The notes under the pieces were generated by a model. The model worked only from the letters and a program-made list of their open reading frames with translations. It had not been told where the DNA came from and did no database searches. The position numbers and the translations under genes were made by a program. Source: Schistocephalus solidus (taxonomy: Eukaryota; Platyhelminthes; Cestoda; Diphyllobothriidea; Diphyllobothriidae). Taken from it: 64,000 bases of DNA. Positions 49,941 through 59,452 of the stretch are shown here, in pieces; positions within the stretch are counted from its first letter, which is position 1; each line of letters starts with the position of its first letter. The stretch covers positions 62,001 through 126,000 of the forward strand of contig WEDG01000428.1 of the NCBI GenBank assembly GCA_017591395.1, written 5' to 3'.

Positions 49941-50150
49941 GTAAATTTCCGGAAGGGTTAATATACCGTGTCTCAACACTAACGTTAACCGTAACACACA
50001 ATTAAACGGTCACCTTTATCTTAACCCTAGCCCTACCCCAAACTTAAATCCTACTTAAATCCTTAACCCTAAGCCTAATCATGACCCTAACCCCAACTCT
50101 GACCTTAACCACATTCTAAAACCTAACCCTTACCCTCACCTTAATCCTCA
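49941..50150 (+). repeat. Telomere-like (CCCTAA) element, copy 2
   Basis: The leader AATTTCCGGAAGGGTTAATA precedes about 170 bases of degenerate CCTAACC/CCTTAACC units. Confidence 0.72.
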
Positions 50151-50924
50151 TCATAATTTCTTTTTGGATTTGGCGCAAAGCCACATGTGTTGTAGGCGGT
50201 TATCATTCCAATATACTGCTTAAGCGGCCATAAAAGACATCCTCACCACCAACACCGTGTGCCACAAGGCTGGAGGATTTTTAAAGCACCTGAGCTTGAT
50301 TTGTGTCGATGTGCTGGATCTGATATAGACCGTCGTATGTTTTCGAGCCACAATGCGTCCAGCGTCACTACATGTGACCTCTCCTCCGTCCCCCGTGCCC
50401 CTTATCCCACTATTCGGAAAGGGAACTACCGGTGGGAGGGGGGAGGGAATGAATATACTCGGGCCCCGCAAAATTATTTACCCCTCAACAATTTCTGTTT
50501 TAGTCAGACTGCAATCTAAAGCCTTTATTGAAAAGAGGAACCGGCCCTGTTCGGCGGGTGTTCAAGCTTACCCTCGGATAGACCGCATTTCTCTACAGAT
50601 CTGAGCTTCCTTTTGACGCAAAATCGCCGAACAGCGTGCGCGGCTTTCCGTAATGTGAATGGGTCAACTCAGTCACGATGCCTGTTCACACTCCCGATTA
50701 CGCGTCCGGGGCAATTACCAGTGAGGATCGTCTACGTATCCCCCTTTCCCACCTCCTGCACCCCCTCCCCGGTAAGACAGGGGAATATGAATGTCTCCCA
50801 TTTAACACAGGTGAAATTATGCTAAATTTCAGAGAAGGTACTCATTGCCATGTTCGAAGGATAACCCTAAGCCAAATCTTACCCATAACTCCAAGCTCCG
50901 TGAAATGTATCGCATTACAGAGCG
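50151..50924. other. Non-coding DNA, nothing recognised
   Basis: Several overlapping plus-strand frames (50.26-50.97 kb) have mixed composition but no domain and no consistent frame. Confidence 0.3.
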
Positions 50925-51043
50925 CTCCTATTTCTGGCGCATTAGCCGTCATCAACCAGTTCTAACCAACCCCAGGTGGCGAAACACCTGAAGCTCTATC
51001 CCACACTCCAGCGCTCTAACCATTGAGCTACGGCCTCGTTTTC
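50925..51043 (-). repeat. tRNA-like SINE (family S1), 5' half, minus strand
   Basis: Minus strand: CGTAGCTCAATGGTTAGAGC (A-box), a decayed B-box region, CGCCACCTGGGGTTGG, then TTGATGACGGCTAATGCGCC. The tail is absent. It faces the next S1 copy head to head. Confidence 0.75.
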
Positions 51044-51106
51044 TTGCCATCGCTCAGTATCTGAGCGTTCGTCAACGTACGTCTATATTCCCAACCTAAA
51101 CAGGCA

Positions 51107-51391
51107 GGCCAACGAGCCAGTGGCTCAGTGTTTAGGGCGTTGGACTACGGATCAACAGGTCGCAGGTTCGAGCCTCGGTTTGGGCACCACCTGGTGATTG
51201 GCTGACGACAGCTAATAATCTAGAAATGACCATCCATGTCTCCTTAATATTTGCCGGCAATGTCCATCTGCCTATGACACTAGCCACTGCGCGGCTGCTG
51301 GTGGGGCTGGAAAGTGAGCCCCAAGACAGAACGGGACGAGTGAGTTTCTTTAGCAATCGGTGAGCGTTCGCCAACGGATGCTAGGTAATCT
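51107..51391 (+). repeat. tRNA-like SINE (family S1), fullest copy
   Basis: Head: TGGCTCAGTGTTTAGGGCGT (A-box, from 51121) and GGTTCGAGCC (B-box, 51165-51174), then GGGCACCACCTGG. Body: GATTGGCTGACGACAGCTAA and AGAAATGACCATCC. Tail: GGCTGCTGGTGGGGCTGG, CGGGACGAGTGAGTTTCTTT and ATCGGTGAGCGTTCGCCAAC. This is the reference copy for the family. It was presumably transcribed by RNA polymerase III from the two internal boxes and moved by LINE enzymes. Confidence 0.82.
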
Positions 51392-51424
51392 TTCGTCCTC
51401 TAGTGGGTCATGTGGCATTCGGCA

Positions 51425-51535
51425 GTACTGGTTAGGGTTAGTGCTAACCGTAGTGTTAAGGATTGGGTTCAGGTATACCTTAGGTCTAATGTTAGGGTTA
51501 TAAAACGGGACTACTTAACCTTCCTGAAATTATGC
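51425..51535 (-). repeat. Telomere-like (CCCTAA) element, copy 3, inverted
   Basis: Minus strand: ATAATTTCAGGAAGGTTAAG leader, then CCCTAAC-type units, ending near 51430 (GGTTAGGGTTAG on the plus strand). Same structure as the copies at 48.87 and 49.94 kb. Confidence 0.65.
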
Positions 51536-52555
51536 GCAAGACTGCCATTCTTGCTTGAATGGAGGTGCCTTTTTCTAATATCCTCTCTAGAAGGCCATGT
51601 AAGTCATCCTTAACCTCACTTACATCGGTAGCTTTCTAGCCGCCGTTGTCAACTGCGGACGGCGTCAATCATCCTAATCGGTGGATCCGCAACGAAACCA
51701 AAGGAAGCGGCTAGTGACGCGTCTGCAAAATCCTTCCTGTCAAAGGACGAGCAGAACGGCGTGGCCGTTTTCTGACACTCAGGTGACATTGCTGCATGAA
51801 AAAAAATCAGCCTAATTAGCCAGACATCTACCTGCCCGTTTCCAAGGCCTGACTTTGAAAAATGAATAGACTTGCGAACCTACCCAGAGCTAGAAATTGC
51901 AGCTGAAAGTTGTTTCTAGTCGAACTTAACTCCCGCTTGTGCGCTTCGGCGTCGTGATGTAAGTTGGGCAGCCGGAATGCGGTTGCTTTTTTTATCATGC
52001 ACTTCATGATAAGCCATTTATTAGGCACCCCACAAACCATGGCTGTGTGGCACAGTTGTTGCGTTTAGCTGAGACATCTCCCCTCCCCCCCCCCCCCGGC
52101 TGCCAGTACTTATTAGCACAGTCGGCAGGATGAGTCATCTTTTAACTCTGAACCGCATTGGGTGTATTAAACCCTTCCAGAGAACTGTCCATGTGGAAGG
52201 TACGCCGTGGTTTCTTTTTACCCTGGAGATTGCTGCTTCTATTAAAACCAGTTTGTAAGCACCCAGCCCTGGAAAAATCTGAAACTACTTTGTGCTATCT
52301 CTTGCATGCGCAGTTCTGTACGGGCAGTGAGTAAGAGGGAACCGTCAGCGGAGGCTGGGCGGGGAAAAGAGTGGTTTGGCTGCACGGCCACAACAGGGTC
52401 GTATTTTGCTACAGAGTTGTCCGTTCTCGTGATAATGGTTGAAAAAAGTTCGTGCCCTCGCGTCTCTTCTTTGCTGCCTGCGAGGGCATGTTGGCCGAAA
52501 ATCTAGCCCGTGCTTTCGCTTAAACAAGATTACTTACACATAATCATAAGGTTAC
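51536..52555. other. Non-coding DNA; one poly-C run
   Basis: A C-run lies at about 52081-52098. At 51.75 kb ACGGCGTGGCCGTTTTCTGA may be a SINE S1 body remnant. No gene or RNA is seen. Confidence 0.35.
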
Positions 52556-53200
52556 TTATCCTTCTCCGCTGATATTTCCATCACATCAGGAGAATCACTT
52601 TCGAACTAGCTTCTTTTCGACCGCTTGCAAAAAACTGCATGCTGTGAAAAATGACTAGTTAATAAAAATGCATTTTTCAATTGATTATTGACGCCATTAT
52701 AAATTCGCATATATTTTATAGAAAAAATGCATAAAACTAGTCTCTCTGGCACTAAATTGATAGAAAATTACGTCCCGTTCAACTTTCGGTTTTAAAAGGA
52801 GAATGTTTTAGACCGCGAATTGCCCACTTAAGGAATCGTATCCGATCATTTATAAACGCTGCTTGTAATGCATGAAACATCGTCCACATCCACAGTAAGA
52901 TTTATGAGCCCCAGATGACATAATAACAAGGTATAGAAATCTATGCTTGTCCTTACACGGAAAATAAACACCTTTGCTAGTTTAGAAACCCCGAATGCAT
53001 GTGTAACAGCGGGTAGAGTTGAAACCTTTTCTGGAATTTTAAAGATTGTAAAACTGAAATCTACCCTTCCTTCAATTATAAAATTGAAGCAAAAAAACGA
53101 TTAGCAGCAAGAATATTTTGATGCATGCCTTCTTTAAAATATATTTGAACACGCAAGGGCATAGCAACTAACCGGGCTGTTGATATCAATGCAAAAATCC
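52556..53200 (+). repeat. Old diverged relative of the 3.3 kb tandem unit
   Basis: Shares ordered blocks with 15.15-15.85 kb: a GATATTTC..TCA..TCAGGA block, an AGCT..TTTCG.CCGC.TGCAA block, a CTGT.AAAA..ACTA block with GCATTTT, and TAGTTT.GAA....GAATGCA followed by GTGTAAC. Between blocks, identity is low. Confidence 0.55.
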
Positions 53201-55867
53201 TACAATACGCAAACGACGTTTTTTACCTGCTTATTTGCATGGACGGTAAATTGATACTATTGATAGTCTAGAACTACTTATTGGTTACTGCGCACACAAC
53301 GACAATGGACATTTCTTCCTGTCAAATGACACTAGCCCTTTAAATGCACGTGAAGTCAAACGGAATAAAGATTAATTAGCATCACAGAGAGATGTGTTCG
53401 GTTGTCCTACTCGGCGGGAAGTCATTGCTTGGGAAGGCAGCTGTAACTTAAGAGCTGACTATAGGGCTTTGCAGGGGAAAATCTGTTCAGGAGAACCGGA
53501 GGTGAATGCAAACGCACTGGTTGCCGGGCCTTCGCACCGTCTACATGTGCCCCGTTCTGCCTCCTCAGCAGAGCAAACAGACTTAAGTAGATTTGATCTC
53601 AACATGAGATCACATTCCGAGAGCGTCATTAAAACCATGACCCAATTCTCGAGGATGGAGCCATGCCATCAGTTGGCAGCCTTCCGAAAGCGGATGCAAG
53701 CGCATCAAAGAAAATTCAACTAGATTGCAGTTGGGAGAAGTCGCTCTGGCTCAGAAATTAATCTCTCTCTTTCCTCTCCTGTCACGTGATAGTAACAGGT
53801 TAGAGTCAAGCCAACTGGAGATGAAAACCAAACGCCGTTTTCAACTGCTTCCTGGAACTGGTCTTTCGGCTTCTATCGGCAATCAAGCACCGTGGCTGAG
53901 GGGGCAGAAGTTCTCCGTCTCAGGCCTGCCATTCGACCGTTCGGGAGACTAGTTGCATGTTTTAGCCCTACTATCACGTACGAGAAGTACAAACCGTCGA
54001 TGATTACACTAATTTCATAGGTTGAATTGAATCCAAGAAACAGTGGCACTCGCCAGGCCGCAGTTCCTTATTGTCCTGGAGGATAACACGTGAGACAACG
54101 AGGAACTAGGAATGGCTGTCTATGCCCGAAAACCCGCTGATGGTTTTCTGAATGCTAAACGTTGCCCAGAAATTGCACCTTCAGAATATTCTCCTCACAG
54201 GCGCACGATTTCAGTGTTTCCTAGCCATTCTCAAGAAATCCAAGAGACCCAAGCACCACTCCGTTCGGTTCGAAGCATCTGGTTTCAACACCCCTACATC
54301 ACCTCTTTTCCCATACCACAATTGCGATACCTACAGTTATATTTACGCGCTTAGGCAGACGCACCGTCATCAAATGTCACCCACACCCCTCCTCCCTCGT
54401 CTGCCCGAGTTCCAGCGTCCCAACTGTATGTCTTTTGATGTTTATCATAAACTCCTTCCGCCTGACATGGAAATCCCAGAACATCTGAGAGCAGGGAGGG
54501 GAACCAGGCCCTTGAGCCAGTCCTGTGACTCCAGCGCACACAACCTGCGGTTAGTCATGCCCTGCGGCAGATTTGGCGAATTCAATCATTTCGAGATAAG
54601 CGAAACGGCGCCGGCAGCGGATTAAGTGTGCCCCCGGCAAACATTCGGGCTTGTCTCCGGCCTTGTCGGGAAACTTGATTACGTTTTGTAGGAGGGAGGG
54701 GGGAGGGTAGGCGGAGGAGGGGGTGGGTATTGACATGACTGTCTGTGGTATATTTGTCATCAGGGTAACCAGAGCGTTCGCAGTTTACTTGTGCTCGTGA
54801 GCCAAGATTTACCTGTCCTCCAAAAGTTGCATTCCTGCCCACCCGCTCACCCACCCGCAACCCTGCTCCCTCTGAAAACGGTCTGCGTGGCTTGACCGTG
54901 GGCTTAACCCGCCCTCCATCTGGACGGGCAAGTCCCAGTGACTAATTGTTTGGAATGGAACTGTGTTCACCAGGTCGGCTGACGACGGTCAACAGTGACA
55001 TCTGTCATTGCTTCGGCCTGGCAAACTGACTCATCCTTGGGTGGATAACCCTGTGATTAATGGGAAAATCCCCAGGCAATCCCCACAGCAATAAATTAGC
55101 CTCTCAACCGTACCGTTTAGCGTGACAATGCCCAATCTGGGTAATGAACCATCGACAGCGAGTCAAACTCAACTTACCGGTGGAAGTGGGGCAGCTAGAG
55201 GGATAAGGAGCCTTCTTTGAAATCTCACGTCTTGAGGGCGCTTCCGGCATGTGCCACTGTTGCTTGAAGTTTAAAATTCTCAATTGAGTACACCCTGCCA
55301 AATGGACAACACGTTAAATGCTTAAGTGATTCGGCCCACTTCTAGCAAACCTGTTGTGGCTTAGAGAAAAGTGTCTGAAGAGGGGGGTGGGAAATTGTGT
55401 GGTTCAAGCGGTTCGGAAGTTCGTTACTTACAGCACTCAATATGGAAGACTATAGGAAGTAGTGAAGTCACGGGCCGCTGACCCTCTGGAACCGACTCGA
55501 AGAGCAGAGTGAGCTGATGGAAGTTCAAGGGGCCACTTATCGATATTTCACATACCTTCCATATGCGACTATTAATACACATATTGTGAACTTTGAAACC
55601 ATGATTGCCGGCAAAGATTTTTCAAGATGATGAGGGGGAGTTTGGATGAGGAGATGGCTGCTCGAGATGACTTCATAAACAAATCAAGAAAGGAAATAAA
55701 GAGGTGGAAGCGTGTATCTGCACAAGTTATCATGTACGAGGCTCAGAAAATAAGAATTTAACCGACCCCGGAAGAGGTTGTCGGTGAATAACCTTCAAAG
55801 GGAAATTGGAGTCACACGCTGCGTCAGTTGTACAGCGGCGGGCGGTAGCGTTTCCGTATCCCTTATC
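53201..55867. other. Non-coding DNA, nothing firm
   Basis: A plus-strand frame at 54152-54625 (157 codons) has balanced composition but overlaps another frame, has no domain and shows no splice support. A G-rich stretch lies at 54690-54725. No RNA gene is seen. Confidence 0.3.
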
Positions 55868-56141
55868 CCCTCCTCCTCCTCCTCCTCCTCCTCCTCCTCC
55901 TCCTCCTCCTCCCTCCTCCTCCTCCTCCTCCCTCCTCCTCCTCCTCCCTCCTCCTCCTCCTCCCTCCTCCTCCTCCTCCTCCCTCCTCCCTCCTCCTCCT
56001 CCTCCTCCTCCTCCTCCCTCCCTCCTCCCTCCTCCTCCTCCTCCTCCTCCTCCTCCTCCTCCTCCCTCCTCCTCCTCCTCCTCCTCCTCCTCCCTCCTCC
56101 TCCTCCTCCCTCATCCTCCTCCTCCTCCTCCTCCTCCTCCA
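55868..56141 (+). repeat. (TCC)n pyrimidine tract, ~270 bases
   Basis: TCC/CTC triplets broken by extra C residues (CCCT), the mirror of the GGA tract at 45.6 kb. The flanks of the two tracts do not match. Confidence 0.97.
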
Positions 56142-56814
56142 TCTCTCGAACAGCATCATCAGCGTAATGGAACGACTATACGTCTATTTTAACCTTCTGT
56201 TACTGCAGGGAAGATATATCTGCCTGTTTAGGCAGTAAAAACCCGAAAAGAGGCTCAAACGATTTTAAAATGTGTCAAAGATGATGTCATCTGTCAACAG
56301 GCTTGTTTCAGTTATCAAAAATATTGAGATTTAGCAAAATGGCAATTTTCGCACACCTATCAACTTCAACCTGCCCGTTTAGTTTCAAATGCAATTGCAA
56401 TTTTTGCCCGCTTTCTAGACGGAACTATCACAAGCCCTGCAAGCCCTCTCCGAAAAGGCCCGTGCTGGAACCCAACACATACAACGTCTGAGAAGTATAT
56501 CGGAAAAAGTAATGGTAAGTGCACTGCAACGGTGTGTAACAATGTTGCATTCCGTAGCAAGTTACCCTTTTTTGAATGAATTGGTCAGAAGACAGGTTAA
56601 AGATGGGAAAATATGGCCGTACAGGAACGCCCCATCACTATACATAAGGCAAAAATGTGAAAAGTGACTGCGTTCTTGTCTTATACTCCAGAATTGAAGG
56701 GTAATTTTAAGTTTTTTATAAGTTTCAAGTCTTCCAATGCTAGCTAATTTCAATCAGTACACTGGAGAGGACATGGCAAGAAAGAGGAACCGTAAAGTAG
56801 TTGATCTAGCCGGC
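56142..56814. other. Non-coding DNA, nothing recognised
   Basis: Short frames only; no repeat family is assigned. Confidence 0.3.
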
Positions 56815-56822
56815 CTCAGTGA

Positions 56823-57410
56823 ACTTCTCCACGCGTGACGTTTCACGGCTGTGGATCTGGGCAGTTCAACCCATTTGATTTGCCATCAACGGAGACCAAG
56901 GACCACTTCCATGTCTTGATGAACTGTGTCGAGTCAGATCTTGAGTTGATCTCCTTTTCGACGTCTCCTGATGGGCAATGGCGCTGGATCGAGGGCAGTA
57001 TAACTAAGCTCGTGAGGTGAACGATGGAGGACTTGCCCGAACCACGTCAGTCGTCGTTCTTGGATGCCCTGAGATATTCTCGTGAAATGTTACAAGCGAA
57101 GATGAAGTCGGTGGACTTCACGCGAAGGATGGTCCTCAGTCAGCGGTAGTCAGATAGCTGCCGTCTTCGCTCATCTTCCACGCACAAAGTCCGGTATTCA
57201 AACCGTAGAGGAGGCCTGACCGGATGGATTTACGATGCACACGGATCTTCGTGGCGATGGATATGTCATGTCAGGTCCATAGGTATTTTCTGAGGATTGA
57301 GAAAACCCTAAGAGTTGCATTGATTCGAGAAACAATGTCGTCCTTACACTCTCCATTGCGCAGCTGCCTCACCCAGAGGTATTTTGAATTACCTAGGCCT
57401 TCAAGTTTTT
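56823..57410 (-). pseudogene. Second non-LTR reverse transcriptase remnant (C-terminal part)
   Basis: Minus strand, in successive frames: NSKYLWV, then DDIVSRINATLRVFSILRKY, a TGA, HDISIATKIRVHRKSIRSGL then LYG, CVEDERRRQLSDYR, a TGA, LRTILRVKSTDF, and IQERRLTWFGQVLHRSPHEL. Further on are YTALDPAPLPIRRRRKGDQL, a TGA, LDTVHQDMEVVLGLR, a TGA, and WQIKWVELPRS. This order (YLGS-like, LLYG, LRTILRVK, RRLTWFGHV-like, LDPAP, KTWLD-like) is the RT thumb and C-terminal region of a LINE clearly different from the one at 4.9-9 kb. The catalytic part lies upstream and is absent, which fits 5' truncation near 57410-57470. Confidence 0.8.
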
Positions 57411-59194
57411 AGCCTTCTCCTGGTCAGTTATGCAGCCCGGAAATATTGTGGTCTTCCTACCGTATCATGAGTAATGTAAAGGGGATATTATGAATCTCAG
57501 ATTAGTTTGTCGCACCCTCCGTGCATGGCACATGACAGACTGCGACTTCGGATCACGTCAACTAACGCGCCTATACTTTTCCAAATTCAGATTGACTCGG
57601 GTAGGCCGTAAGTGGTTGAGACAACGAGATATTTCAATTTCCGATCCAGGGCTTTATCCCTCGCTATAAACAGCCATAAGTGTTTTTAAATTATCATAAC
57701 GCACTAACAGCCATGGCCCGGAAATCAACCATTTGACGCGGGACTGCAGCACTGAGCATCAGACCGCATTGATGCTTTCTTAGCACTCCCTCATGCCACT
57801 GCGACCTACCTGAGGCCAGGGAAACTTTGAAATGAACTTGTTGGAGACCGTGCCGTGTGTAGCACGCGTAGTCGAGTGACCGCCAATCGCGATCTTCTGG
57901 GCTTTGTTTGCTATCAGACCACAACAGGCGTTGCAAAAGAGTGAGTTGTATGCATCGAAAGTCCCAACTTTGCCCGCCGCATGAAACAATAGCGGAATTG
58001 TTCATTGGGGGCGATGGAACTACCAGGTCACAGCCTCCATGCAACTCACCTCCCCAATGACGGGGGTTGTCAATCCACGCCACGGAGTGGGCGTTGACCC
58101 TTTTTAAGCCCCACATCAATCATGCATTCTCAAACGCACTTCTACTTATTCCGAGTGTATAAGATAAGGCGGAAAACTATCATGCCGGGACTGCACTGCT
58201 GCATATCTTTATAGATTGAAGACGCCGCTTCTTCCACTCTAGCGCATACTGCAGCGGGATTAAATCTCCTCTCATTTCTGTCCAGAGTACTCCACATAAA
58301 TATGCACAACCTCCCCCCTATTTATCTTCGCCCCACTTATGCACCTGAAACTGTAAGTAGTGGCAGGGGAGGCGCAAGTTTCTGCTAACATTGTGTCAGT
58401 GTTTTTCAAACAGGACCGCGGTAGACCTTTAACCTACCGCCTGTGGGAAAGATGGGCTATCTCCCATCAGCTGATACTCGAGCTTAGGAGGAAAGTCAGA
58501 TGAAACTGTACTGGCCAGTATAAAACTTAGCTATTGGTTGCATGAGAATACGAACCACCCTAATAAAGGTGACTCTAAGTTAAATAGGGTTAGGGTAACC
58601 GTAAGGTCACCACTTTTACGTGGGGAAGCTGGTCTCCCTATTCCAGTGTCTCTCCAGTGCAGGATATAACCACTTCGAACCTATGAAGCTACCCAAAGTA
58701 TTTTTCTCAAGAGTTAAGTTCTTTGACTTTGCTAACATTTAATGAGCAATAGACTGGTAGAGCAACAGTATGGCGACTGGGCAGTCGCGTGTATACATAA
58801 AGATAAGGTGCAAACTGGGCGAAAGCTAGTATTTGCGTACGAAAGATGGCAAGTAAATGCGATCAAAATGTGCTCTCTATGGGGAACTATAACGTTTTGC
58901 GCCTCGGCACTTTGTAAATGCTGCAATCTGAAACGATAGTTGTGCTAAGAAAAGATAAATTTATGCAGGCTGTAACGTCGGGGTTGTTTGCGTCTGAAAA
59001 GTGAAAGGGGTCCTAGCTGACAGGAATTGAGCACAGATCCATCCACTTGTATGTCGTTGGAACATATCCAGGCGCCTATTGACCATAGATATCGAGATCA
59101 TAGTTCGCTAGGAGAACACAGTTATTGACACCTTCAGGCTCACTGTTTACCAAGCGTTATAAAGGCTCAATGACAATGAGCGTTAAGAAGGTAG
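57411..59194. other. Non-coding DNA, nothing firm
   Basis: A short telomere-like patch (AGGGTTAGGGTAACC) lies at 58586-58600. Open frames at 57.7-58.1 and 58.74-58.94 kb have no domain. Confidence 0.35.
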
Positions 59195-59348
59195 ACAAAG
59201 ACAAGGAAAAATGGAATGGCTATTTGTGGCTCACTATCCGTCATCAGCCAATCCTTCTCAACACCAGGTGGTGCCCAAACTGAGGCTCGAAAATGTGACC
59301 TGTTGATCCGTAGTCCAACGCTCTAACCATTGAGCCACGGGCTCGTTG
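59195..59348 (-). repeat. tRNA-like SINE (family S1), head and body, minus strand
   Basis: Minus strand: GTGGCTCAATGGTTAGAGCG (A-box), ACTACGGATCAACAGGTC, a B-box with one change (TTTTCGAGCC), GGGCACCACCTGGTG, then GGCTGATGACGGATAG and CAAATAGCCATTCCA. Confidence 0.8.
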
Positions 59349-59400
59349 TCTGGCCGATTTAGATCGGGAATATGAACATTCTTTTATGAACGCTCGCAGG

Positions 59401-59452
59401 GACCGTACGAATGAGTTCCGTTACCGATCGGTGAGTGATCGTCAACGAGCAA
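59401..59452 (+). repeat. SINE S1 tail fragment, opposite strand to its neighbour
   Basis: GAGTTCCGTTACCGATCGGT then GAGTGATCGTCAACGAG matches the S1 tail on the plus strand. The adjoining head at 59195-59348 is on the minus strand, so the two pieces are not one simple copy. Confidence 0.65.

Noticed and set aside
48866..50150. A true internal telomere or chromosome-fusion scar
   Set aside because: The repeats are very degenerate, and the tracts share a non-telomeric leader, which fits dispersed copies better.
54152..54625. 157-codon plus-strand frame with balanced composition
   Set aside because: It overlaps another open frame and shows no domain, splice site or regulatory context. It is unsupported as a gene.
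55778..56192. Long Ser/Pro/Leu open frames over the TCC tract
   Set aside because: Same reason: simple repeat, open by composition.
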